Shown: positions 43,190 to 54,715, counted from the first letter of the stretch. The stretch: 64,000 bases of DNA from Chelydra serpentina (GCA_037349315.1 JBAIAC010000008.1:121084001-121148000); one strand, 5' to 3'. Notes: generated from the sequence alone by a model not told the origin. Made by a program: numbers and translations.

Positions 43190-44335
43190 TGCCATGAATA
43201 TTCAAATGTGGGCATCAGGAGCTGAAAGATCTATCCCTGCTGACTGAACTTGGGCGAGTCATTTCACCTTTCTGTGCCTCTGTTTCACCATTTGCCTTGT
43301 CTTTAGGGCAGAGACTGTTTCTTGTTGGGCGTTTAGAACAATGTCAGCCCAATATCTTTCTGGACCTCTAAGCACTTGTGTAATGCTTATAATTATTAAG
43401 AAGAGAACTGTTCCTCCTCAAAATGCTGTGATAGCCGAATCTTGAGCAAATTCAGAAGAAACTAAGAATATTAATAGGAAGAAAGGAGCTAGTAGCCACT
43501 CACTTATATTGGCCAGTCATGGGCAGGAAGAGGAGTAGGCTAGGAGTCATGATGTCCATATCAAGTCATGATCCAGATGACCTATGGAGGATGGAAGGCT
43601 GTCTAGTATCTGAAACATATCTTGCATGTGTCCAATGACACTTCTTCTTGCACAAGGAGAACCTCAGCTACCCCACCTCCAGACTCCACTTGATGGAGAG
43701 GAAGCAGTAAAAGAGAGGAACTTAAAATGCGGAAGAGGAGAACCCTCAGGGTCCTGGAGGAGAGGGGTCTCAGGCCTGTAATGTTGACTTTAAAATTCAA
43801 AAGGAATGACATATTTGACCCCCCTCTTCAATCCCAAAATAAAACTGCAAAACTTTAAAAATTAAAAATAAAATTGTTATGTGAAGTGCAGTTTTAGTGT
43901 TCACTAAAGGCAGAAATTAAATTCAAGTGTATGGATCAGACAGGAAAGGTGGACTAGGTGTAGGTTCTTGTTGGGGATGTGAGTATGCAATGGTTGGATC
44001 TAGGTCCCATTTAGTCTTAATCTGACTGTGCTAACTAAATATGTCCTGAAAGCTAATAAATAAAAAGGTACTATGGACCACGAAGGGCAATATTCTCAGC
44101 CCTGCTCCACTGCTTGTGTGCCTCTCAAGTGAACGCTGCTGTAGCATTCCTTGCTAGGGATAGCCCCAGTGTTAGGGAGACTCCAGTACATGCAAAGCTG
44201 GTGAAACTGGTTCTCTCTGCACTGAGAAGGGCAGGTTGGCTTGAAGCAATATTTCACTGTGCCCAGGGCAAACTTAGGCCCACATCCCATCCCACAGAAA
44301 TACTACTTAATGAAAGAAAAAATTATTTTTCAAAT
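43190..44335. other. No gene recognised
   Basis: 43,205-43,390 resembles the old MIR/tRNA-like phrase order (gggcgagtcatttcacctttctg...gcctctgtttcacc). The remainder has no recognisable element ends or coding frame. Confidence 0.4.
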
Positions 44336-44349
44336 GGCATAGATAGCCT

Positions 44350-44541
44350 TTATCGTTTTACTTTTCTGTCCTTTTTCACTGCAAAATCATGAATTAACTT
44401 AAAGTCAATTTCTCTTGCAAGTTCACACTCAATAGACAAAACAGAATAATGATCTAAGAATTCCTGTGCTATAGTAGATCTGCCATTTTTGTTGAGTGTC
44501 AGCTTGCTGAAACTTCTTTTGACGTCTGCCACAGTCACTGG
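44350..44541 (-). pseudogene. hAT transposase C-terminal (hATC) fragment
   Basis: The minus strand reads MPVTVADVKRSFSKL, TLNKNG (where the family has a Leu-Arg-Ser-Thr stretch), then TIAQEFLDHYSVLSIEC and ELAREIDFKLIHDFAVKK. This is the hATC dimerisation domain of a ZMYM1-like hAT transposase, a different copy from 37,208 and on the opposite strand. Upstream parts of the gene are not recognisable beyond weak traces to about 45,640. Confidence 0.75.
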
Positions 44542-44559
44542 CAATGTGCAAAAAATTCA

Positions 44560-45900
44560 TAGGCCTATGTATATCAGAAATTAGCCAATGAAAGACATGA
44601 AAATGAGGTGAAGTACTATTCCAGTGCTTTCACTTCTGATTGAGCGGTGTGTGTCAAATTAAATTCACGAGCACGTTCCAATGGTTCCAGAAAACCTGAG
44701 AGGTGCTTTGTGTCAATGGACAGACAGCATCAGCATGTGCATTCCAGTATGTATCCAACCGGGAATGGAATGACAGTATATATCTTATTCAAAGCAAGAT
44801 GTAAGGTAATATCCAACATTCTTGCCAATATTGCCCTCCATCTTGCAGCTTCTGACAGTAACTACTTTAATTCCTTCCATGGGAGGGTAGCACGTTTAAA
44901 GTTCTATGCTCATTTCACGTTCATGACGTTTATTATACAATTTGCTCCATTTTTTCACTTTTTGCCAATATAATGCATTATTTATGATTGTCTTCCCCTT
45001 CAGAAAATAGCCAGTACAGGGTTTGGTAGGTAGCACTCCAAACAAGCCAGTCTCCTAGAATCTTCTCTGTTGTTCGAAGTCTTGCATCTGAGAAGAAATT
45101 TAGGAAAACTACAGCCATCAACATCTTTGAGCGTTGACATCACCTTCCATATTTCTTTGAAATTTGGTACACTAGATAGAACAATTTTTTGGACAAAACA
45201 GAATCTATAATATATTTAGGTCACAATCCTGGATCTTTAAAAACAAAACACACCCTCCCCCCACGATTCGGTAAGTAATGCAGCACTACTCTCTCCTGCT
45301 TCTTGCAAACCTGCCTCTGAGACTGGTGGTGGTATTACTTAACCTCTTTGGAAGTCATTCGATTAGAATCACAATTCGTCTGGCTGCTTTTAAATCATAA
45401 ACTTCCAGAGTCTCTGTACTGAAATCACCTTCACCTTGCTGTTTTCATTCATCCAGTTCCCCCACTTTGTGCTTTGCTTGAGTCAGACTGTGGAGAGGCC
45501 TTGTCTGTCTGGAAAAGTTGGAGGACTGACTGATATCCTCTAACTTCTTTTCTTTCCCTGTCTTTAAGCTCCTGATGGTTCTGGCTGTCTGATTTGTATT
45601 ATAGCCAGACATACCAGTATGGCACATATATTAACAATACACCAGTGACAAATGCTTTCTTGGCACTCTAGTGATACTGTTCCCCGTCCCTTGGATCTTA
45701 TCTCAATTCTTAGCCCTTAGAGGCACCTGGAATTTTGCTTCTAACACTGCTTCTGATTGGCCCAGGTAAATCTTGCAAGAACTTGTGAGATCTGGACGTA
45801 ATAGATACATAGGTACAAACATATTCCCTGAGATTATATAGCTAACATTTAGTCAAACATCTAGATTTTAGCCTGAATTTTTTCCCCATGGTGATTAGCT
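44560..45900. other. Probable remains of the hAT copy, otherwise nothing
   Basis: Sequence to the right of the hATC fragment should hold the rest of the transposase gene on the minus strand, but only vague similarity remains. The Lys/Ser-rich frame at 45,445-45,627 could be its N-terminus, unproven. Confidence 0.3.
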
Positions 45901-45904
45901 TGTG

Positions 45905-46246
45905 ATCCTCTGCTTAGGTTTCTTGTGCCAGCGTGTATACGGATATTACAGGACTGCCTACCAGGCCCACAGGTTACCTTACGAATCTAGCAAAGCAGAC
46001 AACCATTGCTTGCTGTAGCAAACAAAAACCACTGGTGACTCCAAATTCAAATCCAAGGAACAAGTTTATTTCAGCATAGCTACAAAATGCCACAGCCCAA
46101 TGATCAGTTGCAGATAGCAGGCTAATGAATTGGCTGCCTGTACACAGATGAAGGCTGTCCACCAACAGAGGCAAAGATTAAATCTTTTTATACCCAAAAT
46201 GACACTCTATTTTATCAACACGCCCTCCTGATTTGTTATACAATAT
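45905..46246 (-). mobile_element. Retroviral-type LTR, partial, minus orientation
   Basis: On the minus strand a TATA box (TATAAAAAG, complement of 46,184-46,192) is followed about 115 bp later by a poly(A) signal AATAAA (complement of 46,065-46,070). This spacing fits an LTR U3-R-U5 layout. The U3 side is cut by the solo LTR at 46,247. Sequence beyond, at 46,864-47,206 and 47,490-48,205, may belong to the same element. Edges are not resolved. Confidence 0.5.
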
Positions 46247-46859
46247 TGTGACGGGACAAGGCCAAAGGGCTATAGGAAAGTGGTAAGGAACCAGTATGTT
46301 AGCCCCAGGCTAAACAAATCCCTGATACCTTATGGCAGTTGCTCCAGGTTAATCAAGACACCTGGGGCCAATTAAGAACTTTCCAGAAGGCAGGGATGTT
46401 GATTGAGACACCTGTAGCCAATCAGGGGCTGGCTGAAACTAGTCAAAAGCCTCCCAGTGAGTGGCGCATGTCAGGAGCTGTGGAAGGAGGTTGTGTGTGA
46501 GGAGCTGGGAGCAAGAGGCACTAGGAGCTGAGAGTAAGAGGGCGTACTGCTGGAAGATCCTGTGGTGAGGATAAAGAAGGTGTTGGGAGGAGTCCATGGG
46601 GAAGTAGCCCAGGGAGTTGTAGCTGTAGTGCAGTTGTTCCAGGAGGCACTCTAAACAGCTGCAATCCACAGGGCCCTGAGCTGGAACCTGGAGTAGAGGG
46701 TGGGCCCGGGTTCCCCCCAAACCTCCCAACTCCTGATCAAGCACAGGAGGAGTTGATCTAGACTATGGGTTCTACCAGAGGGGAAGATCTCTGAGGCAAA
46801 CAAAAAAAATCCGCCAATAAGCGCAGGACCCACCGAGGTAGAGGAGGAACTTTGTCACA
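46247..46859. mobile_element. Solo LTR, gypsy-like
   Basis: A 613-bp block with ends TGTGACGGGACAAGG and 'aactttgtcaca' (TGTGAC/GTCACA inverted ends) and a 4-bp duplication ATAT at 46,243-46,246 and 46,860-46,863. No internal genes, so it is a solo LTR left by recombination. A related, 5'-decayed copy lies in the hAT element at 37,735-38,236. Confidence 0.85.
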
Positions 46860-47209
46860 ATATGTATGACCAAATATGAAATTCCACATTACACACTTGA
46901 TTATATAGCACATTTATCTACTTATGAACAGTAACAAAGCTATTAATCTTAGCATTTGACAGGGACTTCCCTGTTTACCCGGACTGTGTTTTCATTGTCT
47001 TGTACCCAAGTCAGGGACATTCAGGAACATTCCCAAAATTAAATAGGCTATTTAGAAAGCCAAGAAAGCTTTGCTTATACTCCTTCCCCAAAGGGTTATT
47101 CAAAGGTCTTATTGATCACACTAAATTAGGACAACATTTGTATTGTATATGCATTTGCTTATATATTACTCTCTAATGCAAGATATATTTGATTCATTAA
47201 GTTTGCTTA

Positions 47210-47486
47210 GGGCTTGTCTACACTACCGCAGGGGGTCGATCTAAGATGCGCAACTTCAGCTACGTGAATAGTGTAGCTGAAGTCGACGTACTTAGATCTA
47301 CTTACCACAGTGAAGACACCACGGTAAGTCAACAGCTGATGTTCTCCCATCAACTCCGCTTGCGCTCCTTGTTCTGGTGGAGTACTGGAGTCAACAGGAG
47401 AGCACGCAGCAGTCAATTTATCGTGTCCGCGATAAATCGACCCCCGCTAGATCGATCGCTGCCTGCCGAGTAGTGTAGACAAGCCT
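47210..47486. mobile_element. Harbinger MITE, GATCTAAGAT family, copy 2
   Basis: A 277-bp element with ends GGGCTTGTCTACACTACCG and 'tagtgtagacaagcct' (inverted repeats) and TSD TTA at 47,207-47,209 and 47,487-47,489. It shares 'taagatgcgcaacttcagct', the inner foldback, and 'gataaatcgaccccc' with copy 1. The outer TGTCTACACTAC is also the TIR core of the 3.6-kb Harbinger element. Confidence 0.93.
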
Positions 47487-47489
47487 TTA

Positions 47490-48205
47490 GACCCCTACCA
47501 TCTTACATGAGGTAAGTTCACCTAATCAGTTTCACCTCTTTACACTCCCCCAATTGAGACCTCATTGGTCCCTAAGAGACAACATAGATCGCACATTCTT
47601 TTGCCAAGAACTGCTTTGATTTTGCATTATTGGCTTTAGTTGCCAGTCTTTGAATTACAATTCTCACTTAGCAATACATTTTAAACAATATTACAATTAG
47701 AAGCTAAAGCACAATGAATATATATATATGAACTTATACAAACACATGAATATGTTCCTAGGTTAAATGTATTCACAATTTTGTTCCATATGTTAGGTAA
47801 ATAAAAATGTGCTATGTTTTGTTGTTTTTTTACTGTTCTCCCACAAATTGGTTATCACACTTTCCTTCCTTTTAAATACTGTTGCTAGATTAAGGCTTAA
47901 TGGTGGAATAGGCACCATAAATTGTGGGTGAATATCATTCCAAAATACTGCCTTATTGTCTTTAACCAAGTTTAATGTAGGTTTAAGGTATATGTCTAAA
48001 TGGTACCTTTATTTGTTAATTTTAAACACTTTGCCTTCTTTCATACACCATGCCATAATAGAGCTTTTGCAGGTGAGACTAATCCAACCATAAGTAGTAG
48101 TATGATTTAAGATACATTCGATGTTATTACCGACATGAACAATGTCCACAGATCTTGGATGCCAATTTGACAGGTAGACTGAGCAGTTTGTGCTCCCTAC
48201 CACTC
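47490..48205 (-). other. Possible retroviral remnant, unassigned
   Basis: A 64-codon minus frame (48,009-48,203) with Cys and Trp spaced as in extracellular viral proteins (YGWISLTCKSSIMAWCMKEG) lies in the same orientation as the LTR at 45,905-46,246. This is suggestive of a decayed retroviral region, but family cannot be assigned. The surrounding sequence is AT-rich. Confidence 0.25.
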
Positions 48206-48796
48206 CACAAAGTGCATCGCTACATCACAGGTGCAAAGAAAAGTAGATTTTAACTTCTGGCAGCATTCCAAATGGGGTTTGACCCCTGGATCATTGTTCT
48301 TTATCAACATATGCACCTGTGGTAGGTATCACTTTATTATTATAGTATCATTAACCTGCTATAATTGCCCTATCGAGAATTTGACTTACTACAAATTTGT
48401 ATGTCAAAGGAGGTTGGCAAATGAATTTTTAATATTATTGCAATCAAATTAGAATTCTTTCTGAACACATTTCAGGGGTTACCATTGCAGAGGCATACCT
48501 ATATTTTGGACATTTTGGCTGTGTACTTTTTGTCCTTGTAATTTGATTTAAATAAGAATAATTGATGAAATGTGGAATAAACTTCCTGCTGAAGGTCAAT
48601 TAATTCTAGCCCCAACTGAGACAGCAAATATGCTTGCTGTACATGTCATAACAGTTGAAACATTTGTGAAGCCACCTCCTGTTGCATAAATTATTTAATT
48701 AATTTTACCTACAGTTAACATTTGGGCCAAAATTTTCATCATATGCACATCTATAATTTCTTCCTTTGCCTCCCCACACTTATATTGTCCCATCAA

Positions 48797-48915
48797 GGGT
48801 TGCCAATTTTGGTTGAATGTATTCCTGGAGGTTTCATCACATGACAATATTTAATTAAAGATTAATCTGTAATTTCTGGAGACTCCAGGACAATCCTGTG
48901 CAGTTGGAAACCCTA
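48797..48915. mobile_element. Small MITE with AGGGTTGCCAA ends
   Basis: Left end AAGGGTTGCCAATTTTGG and right end 'cagttggaaaccctag' are imperfect inverted repeats. The interior has the phrase 'tattcctggaggtttcatc' and its near-inverse 'ctggagactccaggacaat'. About 119 bp. TSD not resolved. Confidence 0.6.
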
Positions 48916-49408
48916 GACAAAACCTAATAAGGATGGGACTAAGAATTTATTTAGCTCATGTTTGATATTCCCACAGAAATTTAGTGTCATATGTATTAAC
49001 ACCAGAACCAGCTAATGCTAATCCCTCACTGAGATCCCATTTCTGTCTTATGGGTCCTTGTTCTTCCTGATCTAATGCAACCTAGATGCTGTTCTAACCA
49101 ACATTCAGGGCTGGGATGAGAATCAGAGAGCCATAACTGGCTCCCTGACAGCCCTGCCTCTCTGCTGCACCCAGCGTAAGATGAATGCTGCAGAGAATCC
49201 TGCCCTAAATCTTTTTAACATATGTTAACCAACATTGAGAGTGTTGTGATACACCAGTCCTCTCTAATAGTATTCTCTGTGTATCACAAGCTTGGAGTCC
49301 AGTACTATAGACACTACAAAGATTAGGCTCTAAAGCCTCTACCAGAAGTGGGTCCCCATGAACACATACACTTCTTTGTAATGGGCAATTACTTTACTAG
49401 GACTGGCA
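48916..49408. other. No gene recognised
   Basis: Mixed-composition DNA without element ends, repeat words or coding frame that I can recognise. Confidence 0.4.
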
Positions 49409-49930
49409 TAAACTAAAGGTGAATCTTCACTGCAGAGTTAACTCAAGTTATCTACACTTGAGTTAACGCCTCTCAAGTTAGCCTACCTTGAGTGAGAGCA
49501 GTCACAATGAGAAATAACATGAGCTGCTGTATTCACACTGCCATGTCACTCGCTCACTTTACCACTACTTCTGGGGACATAGTCCATGGTTCTTAGGGAT
49601 GTAGTAGGCTGAGCCACTCTTTTTTCTAGTCAATTATGGGAGAAGTTATATCTGTTCTTGCTGGGCACAGAGAGGAATTGTGGGAAAGCATTGGAGGACT
49701 AGTGGCACTCAGGTACAGCTAGCCTGCATTCTCAATAGAGTAGTCATGTGAACAGCTGCCAAGTTGTGCTGACTTGAGCTTTAGCCTATTGCCCTTGATA
49801 GGCCAGCAAAGTCAAGTTAAAAACACCACCACAATCAAGTTAAGGATTTCTGCCTGTGGGTAGGACTTGAGTTAGGAGCAATACTTGAGTAATTACTCGA
49901 GTTAACTTTGCAGCGAAAATAGGGTGGAAG
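49409..49930. mobile_element. MITE, TTCACTGCAGAGTTAAC family
   Basis: Left end GGTGAATCTTCACTGCAGAG with 'ttaactcaagttatctacac', right end 'actcgagttaactttgcagc' with GAAAATAGGG; the ends are imperfect inverted repeats. About 520 bp. The right half shares 'caagttaaaaacaccaccac' with the decayed copy at 5,880-6,178. No gene inside. Confidence 0.65.
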
Positions 49931-50655
49931 AGGTACAAATACCCTAGTCACAATTACTAGCCCATCCCTAGGAACCGTCCTGTCCAATTAAATCTAATTT
50001 AAAATTTAATTTTACATACATTTCCTTTTGTTTTACTATAACTGAACTCAAGGGCTGTGTGATATACAGGAGCAGTGGGCTAAGGGAAAACTTGTAAATT
50101 GAGCTACATTGCTGCTGTGGGGATGAGGATCTGGAATTTCTGTGGGTATCCAGTGGTCGGGGCTGGACACTACAGGGGGACACTTTGAAGGTACTCAGGC
50201 TGGGGTGCATCTATCGCCAACCAGCAAGATTGGGGTAGTCCAGAGGAGAGTGCTCAAGTGGCTGGCAGGCTAGTTATGCTAGGGAACTAATACCCCAATA
50301 GCACAGGCAAGACTCCCTCACTCTGGAGGCAGATGGCAACAAGGTAATTCTCATCCCTGGGTGCCCGGAGAAGCGTCACAGTAACAAACTGCCCATTAGT
50401 GGCTAGATCCTTTCCCATGAGGTCAGTCAGGTTGGCAGTAGGTACCCAATCATGAGCCAACAGTTTCTTGCAATACCCACAGTTACCTTTGTGAGAAGTT
50501 ATTACAGTTCTAAGAATGAGCACTAATGTTAATGTACCACTGATACATAGAACTATTCCTGTAGTTTTCCCTCATATTACATAACAATATACTGTCAAAC
50601 TGCTATTAATTTAAAAAGGGATCACTGGCTACAAGTGATATGTTGTTGGTATGGT
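49931..50655. other. No gene recognised
   Basis: Mixed-composition DNA; a short minus-strand frame at 50,287-50,523 has no family signature that I recognise. Confidence 0.35.
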
Positions 50656-51467
50656 AAGCATAGGGTAGGAGTGCCTGGCCCTCCCTCCCTATCAGTCTCA
50701 GAGAGGCCATGCCCCCTCAGGTCCTAGCAAGACAAGGGGCACTGGGGAATTAGTCTCTAAGGCCCTGGCCCTCTAGGCAGGGCCAAGCACCCACCAGTCT
50801 AGGGGCTCAGGCCCTCTAGGCAGAGCTGAGTGCCAGCTGGTCTGATGTCTTAGCTCTGGCAGATGGCAGAGAAATGCAGGCCTCTTGGCCTAAGATGGGG
50901 AGGCTGCCACCTCAGGAATGGGGTTGATAGCAGGGAGCATGGGAACCTGGGCTCACTCTACTTCACTGGGTCCCAGCCTGGGGCCCTAACAGCGGCGGAG
51001 GGTTCCGCTACTGGGTCAGCAGGAATCCAATAGAAACACGCTGACCAGTTCTGTGGCAATAGCACAACCGGCCTAAAGTCGGATATCCCTGGGCTACTTC
51101 CTACACTCCCCTCATGGTGTACTTGCATCTCAGGGTTGTCCTCCATCACCCCAGGGTACACCGCCAATGGCAGTCCCAGTAGCTCCTCCACATCGTGGTG
51201 GGCTGGCAGCTCTAGAAGTTCTGGTGAGTCCTTAGTGTCGCAGACGTCCTCTTCAGGCTCCTGCTCCAGCATCGGCTGGGAAGTGTCTGTTTCCCTCGGC
51301 AGCTCCAGCCCAACTGAGCTGCTGGGCCCACCCTTTATACTTCCTATCCCACCCCTCTGCTTCTGGCTGGGTGAGTATGGGTGTCCTGGCTCTGCCCACC
51401 AAGGAGTGGGCGGGAGATTCCTCCCTGTTAGTCTGAGGAAGGCCACACCCCCTCACTACAATAGTTT
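50656..51467 (-). mobile_element. LTR-like block, minus orientation
   Basis: G+C-richer block of about 810 bp. On the minus strand it starts TGTAGTGAGGGGGTGTGGCC and has a TATAAA box (complement of 51,334-51,339). ATAG occurs at both outer edges and might be a 4-bp TSD. No poly(A) signal was seen, and the far end does not show CA. The 162-codon frame crossing it has no domain and is taken to be chance. Compatible with a gypsy-type solo LTR. Confidence 0.45.
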
Positions 51468-52292
51468 AACACTATACTCAGTCACATAAAACCACAAAGA
51501 TCTTATAAAGGCATAACACAATATTTGATTATAATATTTCATGTTGGAAAAAAGTGTTTTCACTCTGAATTCTTCTAAAACTTAGTTGAAATATCTGTAT
51601 ATGTGGCACAAGCAACATGTAATAATGGGTGCCAAATTGTGGATATTTACAGGTTCTTCATCATGCCATAGGGTTCTTAAAGCTTAGGCTCGAAATATGG
51701 TTTGGTTAAAGGTGACCAATTTTCACTCTTTAAGGTGCTTTGTATATTTCTGGTGCTATATGCAAATAAAGCAGGGAGTTGAATCTTGGCTTTAGGGGCT
51801 GCTGCCCAAAACTGTGATCTTGTACATAGGAGCTGCTTCCTTAGCTAAGTGAAGGGAGGGAAGAGAGGTGGCTTACAAAGATCCATCGGAGGCTTTACCT
51901 ACAATCACAGCAGCATGCTTGCAATATAAGTGGCTGTGGGAGGAGAAATGTGCAGCTTTCCCACCACACATCGATATTACCTGGGGATAAAAGGAGAGCA
52001 CTGATTTCCCCCTCCTCGGCTAAACATAGAGGGAGAGCTCTCCCTGCCTTCTCTAAGCAACAGTTCCTCCTCCATGGCTGCTACGAAGCTGGTATGGAAA
52101 CTGCTGTTTAACTGGATAAATTTTTGCACCTTGCATTCCCTCCCTCCTTAAGCAAGTCTAGCGCACCTTGACTAGGAAACACTAGTGTAGTCAAAAACCC
52201 TCAGTCACAGACCCATCCACACCTCTAACACACACCCACTCCTTGCCTCTGTAGATCTGCTGTCAAGCATGTCTCCATAGCACACAGGGGGC
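51468..52292. other. No gene recognised
   Basis: AT-rich first half; 51,770-52,150 contains purine-rich and pyrimidine-rich patches without identifiable ends. Confidence 0.35.
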
Positions 52293-52300
52293 TCAGGATG

Positions 52301-52727
52301 CAGAGCCGTAACTAGGGCGAGGCCAGTGAGGAACTCGCCTCGGGGCGCATGGCTGTCAGGGGCACAAAAGGCTGCAGCCAGGGGCGCTCCCTCCTCCCCC
52401 ACCGCTGAAGCCATCCCGGCTTACCTGCGGGAGGTCCTCCGCTGCCGCCAAAGCCACTTCCGCTTGCCTGCGAGAGGTCCGCCAGTCCTGTTGAAGAACG
52501 TACCCTCCGCCAAATTGCCGCCGAAGCCGCGGCTTGCCTGCGGGAGATCCGCCGGTCCTGCAGCTTCGGTGGCAATTCGGCGGACAGTACGTTCTTCAAC
52601 AGGACTGGCGGACCTCCCACAGGCAAGCGGAAGAGGCTTCGGTGGCAGGGGAGGACCTCCCGCAGGTAAGCCCCTTGGAATTTCTGCGCCCCTGCCTCGG
52701 GCGCAGAAATTCCTAGCTACGGCTCTG
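52301..52727. mobile_element. hAT MITE with large internal foldback
   Basis: A 427-bp element with TIRs CAGAGCCGTAACTAGG and CCTAGCTACGGCTCTG (one mismatch). TSD is imperfect: TCAGGATG on the left, ACAGAATG on the right (6 of 8). The CpG-rich interior folds back: 'gtcctgttgaagaacgtac' pairs with 'gtacgttcttcaacaggac', flanked by repeated 'cttgcctgcgggag' words. Overlapping frames inside are compositional. Confidence 0.88.
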
Positions 52728-52890
52728 ACAGAATGCCCCCCTAGGCCTCTCCATCTCTCATTCCTCCTAGAATAGTGGTGATGGGTGACTGCTTTGTGTC
52801 TGCAGGCCCACTTAGCCCAGACAGAAAGATTGCCAGCCATTGCAAATTGAGGGAAATAGATTGTTTGCAGCCATGTTGGGCCAGTTTCTT

Positions 52891-53053
52891 AGAGAGACAG
52901 GATGAGTGAAGTGATATCTTTTATTGGACCAGCCTCTGTGAGTGAGACACAAGATTTTGGGCCCAGACCTGAAGAAGAGTTCTGTGTAAGCTTGTCTTTC
53001 ACCAACAGCAGTTGTTCCAATAAAAGATATTGCTTCACCCTCCTTTTCTCTCT
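52891..53053. mobile_element. Palindromic terminus of a second PLE-like family
   Basis: Left arm 'agagagacaggatgagtg', 'aagtgatatcttttattgg', ACCAGCCTCTG; right arm 'caacagcagttgttccaa', 'taaaagatattgcttcacc', TTCTCTCT. The arms are imperfect inverted repeats of about 60 bp. Between them CTGAAGA (52,969-52,975) then AGAGTTCTGTGTAAGCTTG resembles a hammerhead core that has lost its GAAA. The layout copies that of the PLE at 9,161-9,424. Pieces of the same repeat are at 20,685 and 41,909. No RT gene is present here. Confidence 0.5.
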
Positions 53054-53059
53054 GCATTA

Positions 53060-53720
53060 TAGATAAAAAAACTAGTTCTTTTAAAAAAGAAGCTATACTC
53101 ATTGAACAAAGAATGGCTACGAAGGTGCCTTTGATACCTCAAAGAGAATTAGACATTGTCAGAATTGCTTTACTCACTGAAAGTGCTGTATTACTGTATG
53201 CTGTACGCTTAACATACCATACTGTCAGGGAGACTGGATGCCTCAGAGAACTAGGTAATAGAATGTAGAACCTTTATCTAGGTTGCCAGCTCAAAGCCAG
53301 TTCAGGTCAGTAGTGGCTGACAGTTATCAACTGATGGATAATCGACAGCCTCCTAGGTGGAATTTTTTGGTTGTACTCATGCTGTGGCCAAGTAGAAGAG
53401 CTAGATATCTAGGACTGTTCCTTCACTAAGTAATAGGAGGGAAGGAGCGAAATACTAAGAGAAGGACAATAAGTCTAGATGATCAAAGGCAAAAAAAGTC
53501 ATATTAGATAGTTTGTCTTTCTGAAAATTAAGGTTTAAGATGATTTTTCAAAAACTGAACAATTAAGTGTTTGGTCTTCTAAACTCCAAACCAGCAAAGC
53601 TTCAGGGATCTACTCTCCTATTTAAAGTTAGGCACATGCTCAAATGCCTTGCTGGATCAAGCAGCTGTAAAGATAAATATTGGAAAACTCTACACAAGAA
53701 GTCATCTAAAGAATACAATG
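53060..53720. other. No gene recognised
   Basis: AT-rich, no repeat ends or coding frame recognised. Confidence 0.4.
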
Positions 53721-53729
53721 GATTGAGAT

Positions 53730-53872
53730 TAGGGTGACCAGACAGCAACTGTGAAAAAACAGGACAGAGGGTGGTGGTGGTGGTGGTGGGGTGGGGGTAA
53801 TAGGCACTTATATAAGAAAAAGTCTCCAAAAATGGGACTGTCCCTATAAAAAAGGGACATCTGGTCACCCTA
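53730..53872. mobile_element. hAT MITE, TAGGGTGACCAG family, copy 3
   Basis: A 143-bp palindromic element with ends TAGGGTGACCAGACAGC and 'acatctggtcacccta'. 8-bp TSD: ATTGAGAT on the left, ATTAAGAT on the right (one mismatch). The interior GTG-triplet run (53,770-53,790) makes it longer than copies 1 and 2. Confidence 0.92.
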
Positions 53873-53880
53873 ATTAAGAT

Positions 53881-54712
53881 GCATGAAAAAAATACATATT
53901 TTAAATGAGTTCTAAAGTTGATGTGGACACAATTATATTGCTTGTTTTAAACAATGCTCTAAGTTTCATGTTAACACTGTACATAGGAAGTAAGTCTAAT
54001 GAGAAGACAAGTTGTATATTCATATCTGAATTTGAAAGCAATGGAGAGTTCTGCTTAAAATCATGGCAAGACCTCCTCTTTGCTATAGCATCATCAAAGT
54101 GCAACTTACTCTCTCTACCCCCTCTTGGAAATACAAATAATTCATGATGTTTATGATTGAGAATATTTTTAGAACTTTAACAAAGTTTTCAACCAACATC
54201 AACTGCACAAGAACAGGGGCTTTGTTCATCAAGATGCATATGTAATTTATTCCATGTAAAACCATTATCACAAATATTGTAAATACCATGGATAATAAGT
54301 GACAGTGCAACAATAAACAAAACTGGCTTTGTTCCACCACATTAGAGTGAGGTGACCCCTCTCTGACCTATTTGTTTTTGTCTAAGGGACAGAAATGCTC
54401 ATTTAGTAGTTTGAAAGCTCAACAGAAGTTAATTGAGGAAAATCTTAATAAAGATGGCACTTGTTAGAAAGATAAACGTATAGAAACATAGTAAGTGATT
54501 GTGATGCTGGCAAAGCAGCTGCAAGCTCTTGCCAAGGCTTTAGGTCTCAGCTGAGTACTGACAAATTTATTGCTGGAAACCAGTCTGTTTCACCTGTTTG
54601 TTAGTATGGTTAAGATGGGTATTGAACTTATAACAATGTGTTTAGACTTTATGAAATGCTTGTAAGTGGCTGCATTAATGTCACTTATAATGTCTGTGTC
54701 CCATGCTATAAG
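53881..54712. other. No gene recognised
   Basis: AT-rich unique-looking DNA; short frames on both strands lack known motifs. Confidence 0.4.
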
Positions 54713-54715
54713 GCA

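Noticed and set aside
50958..51446. 162-codon minus-strand frame
   Set aside because: Low-complexity Pro/Glu/Ser content within an LTR-like block, with another frame open on the opposite strand; no domain.
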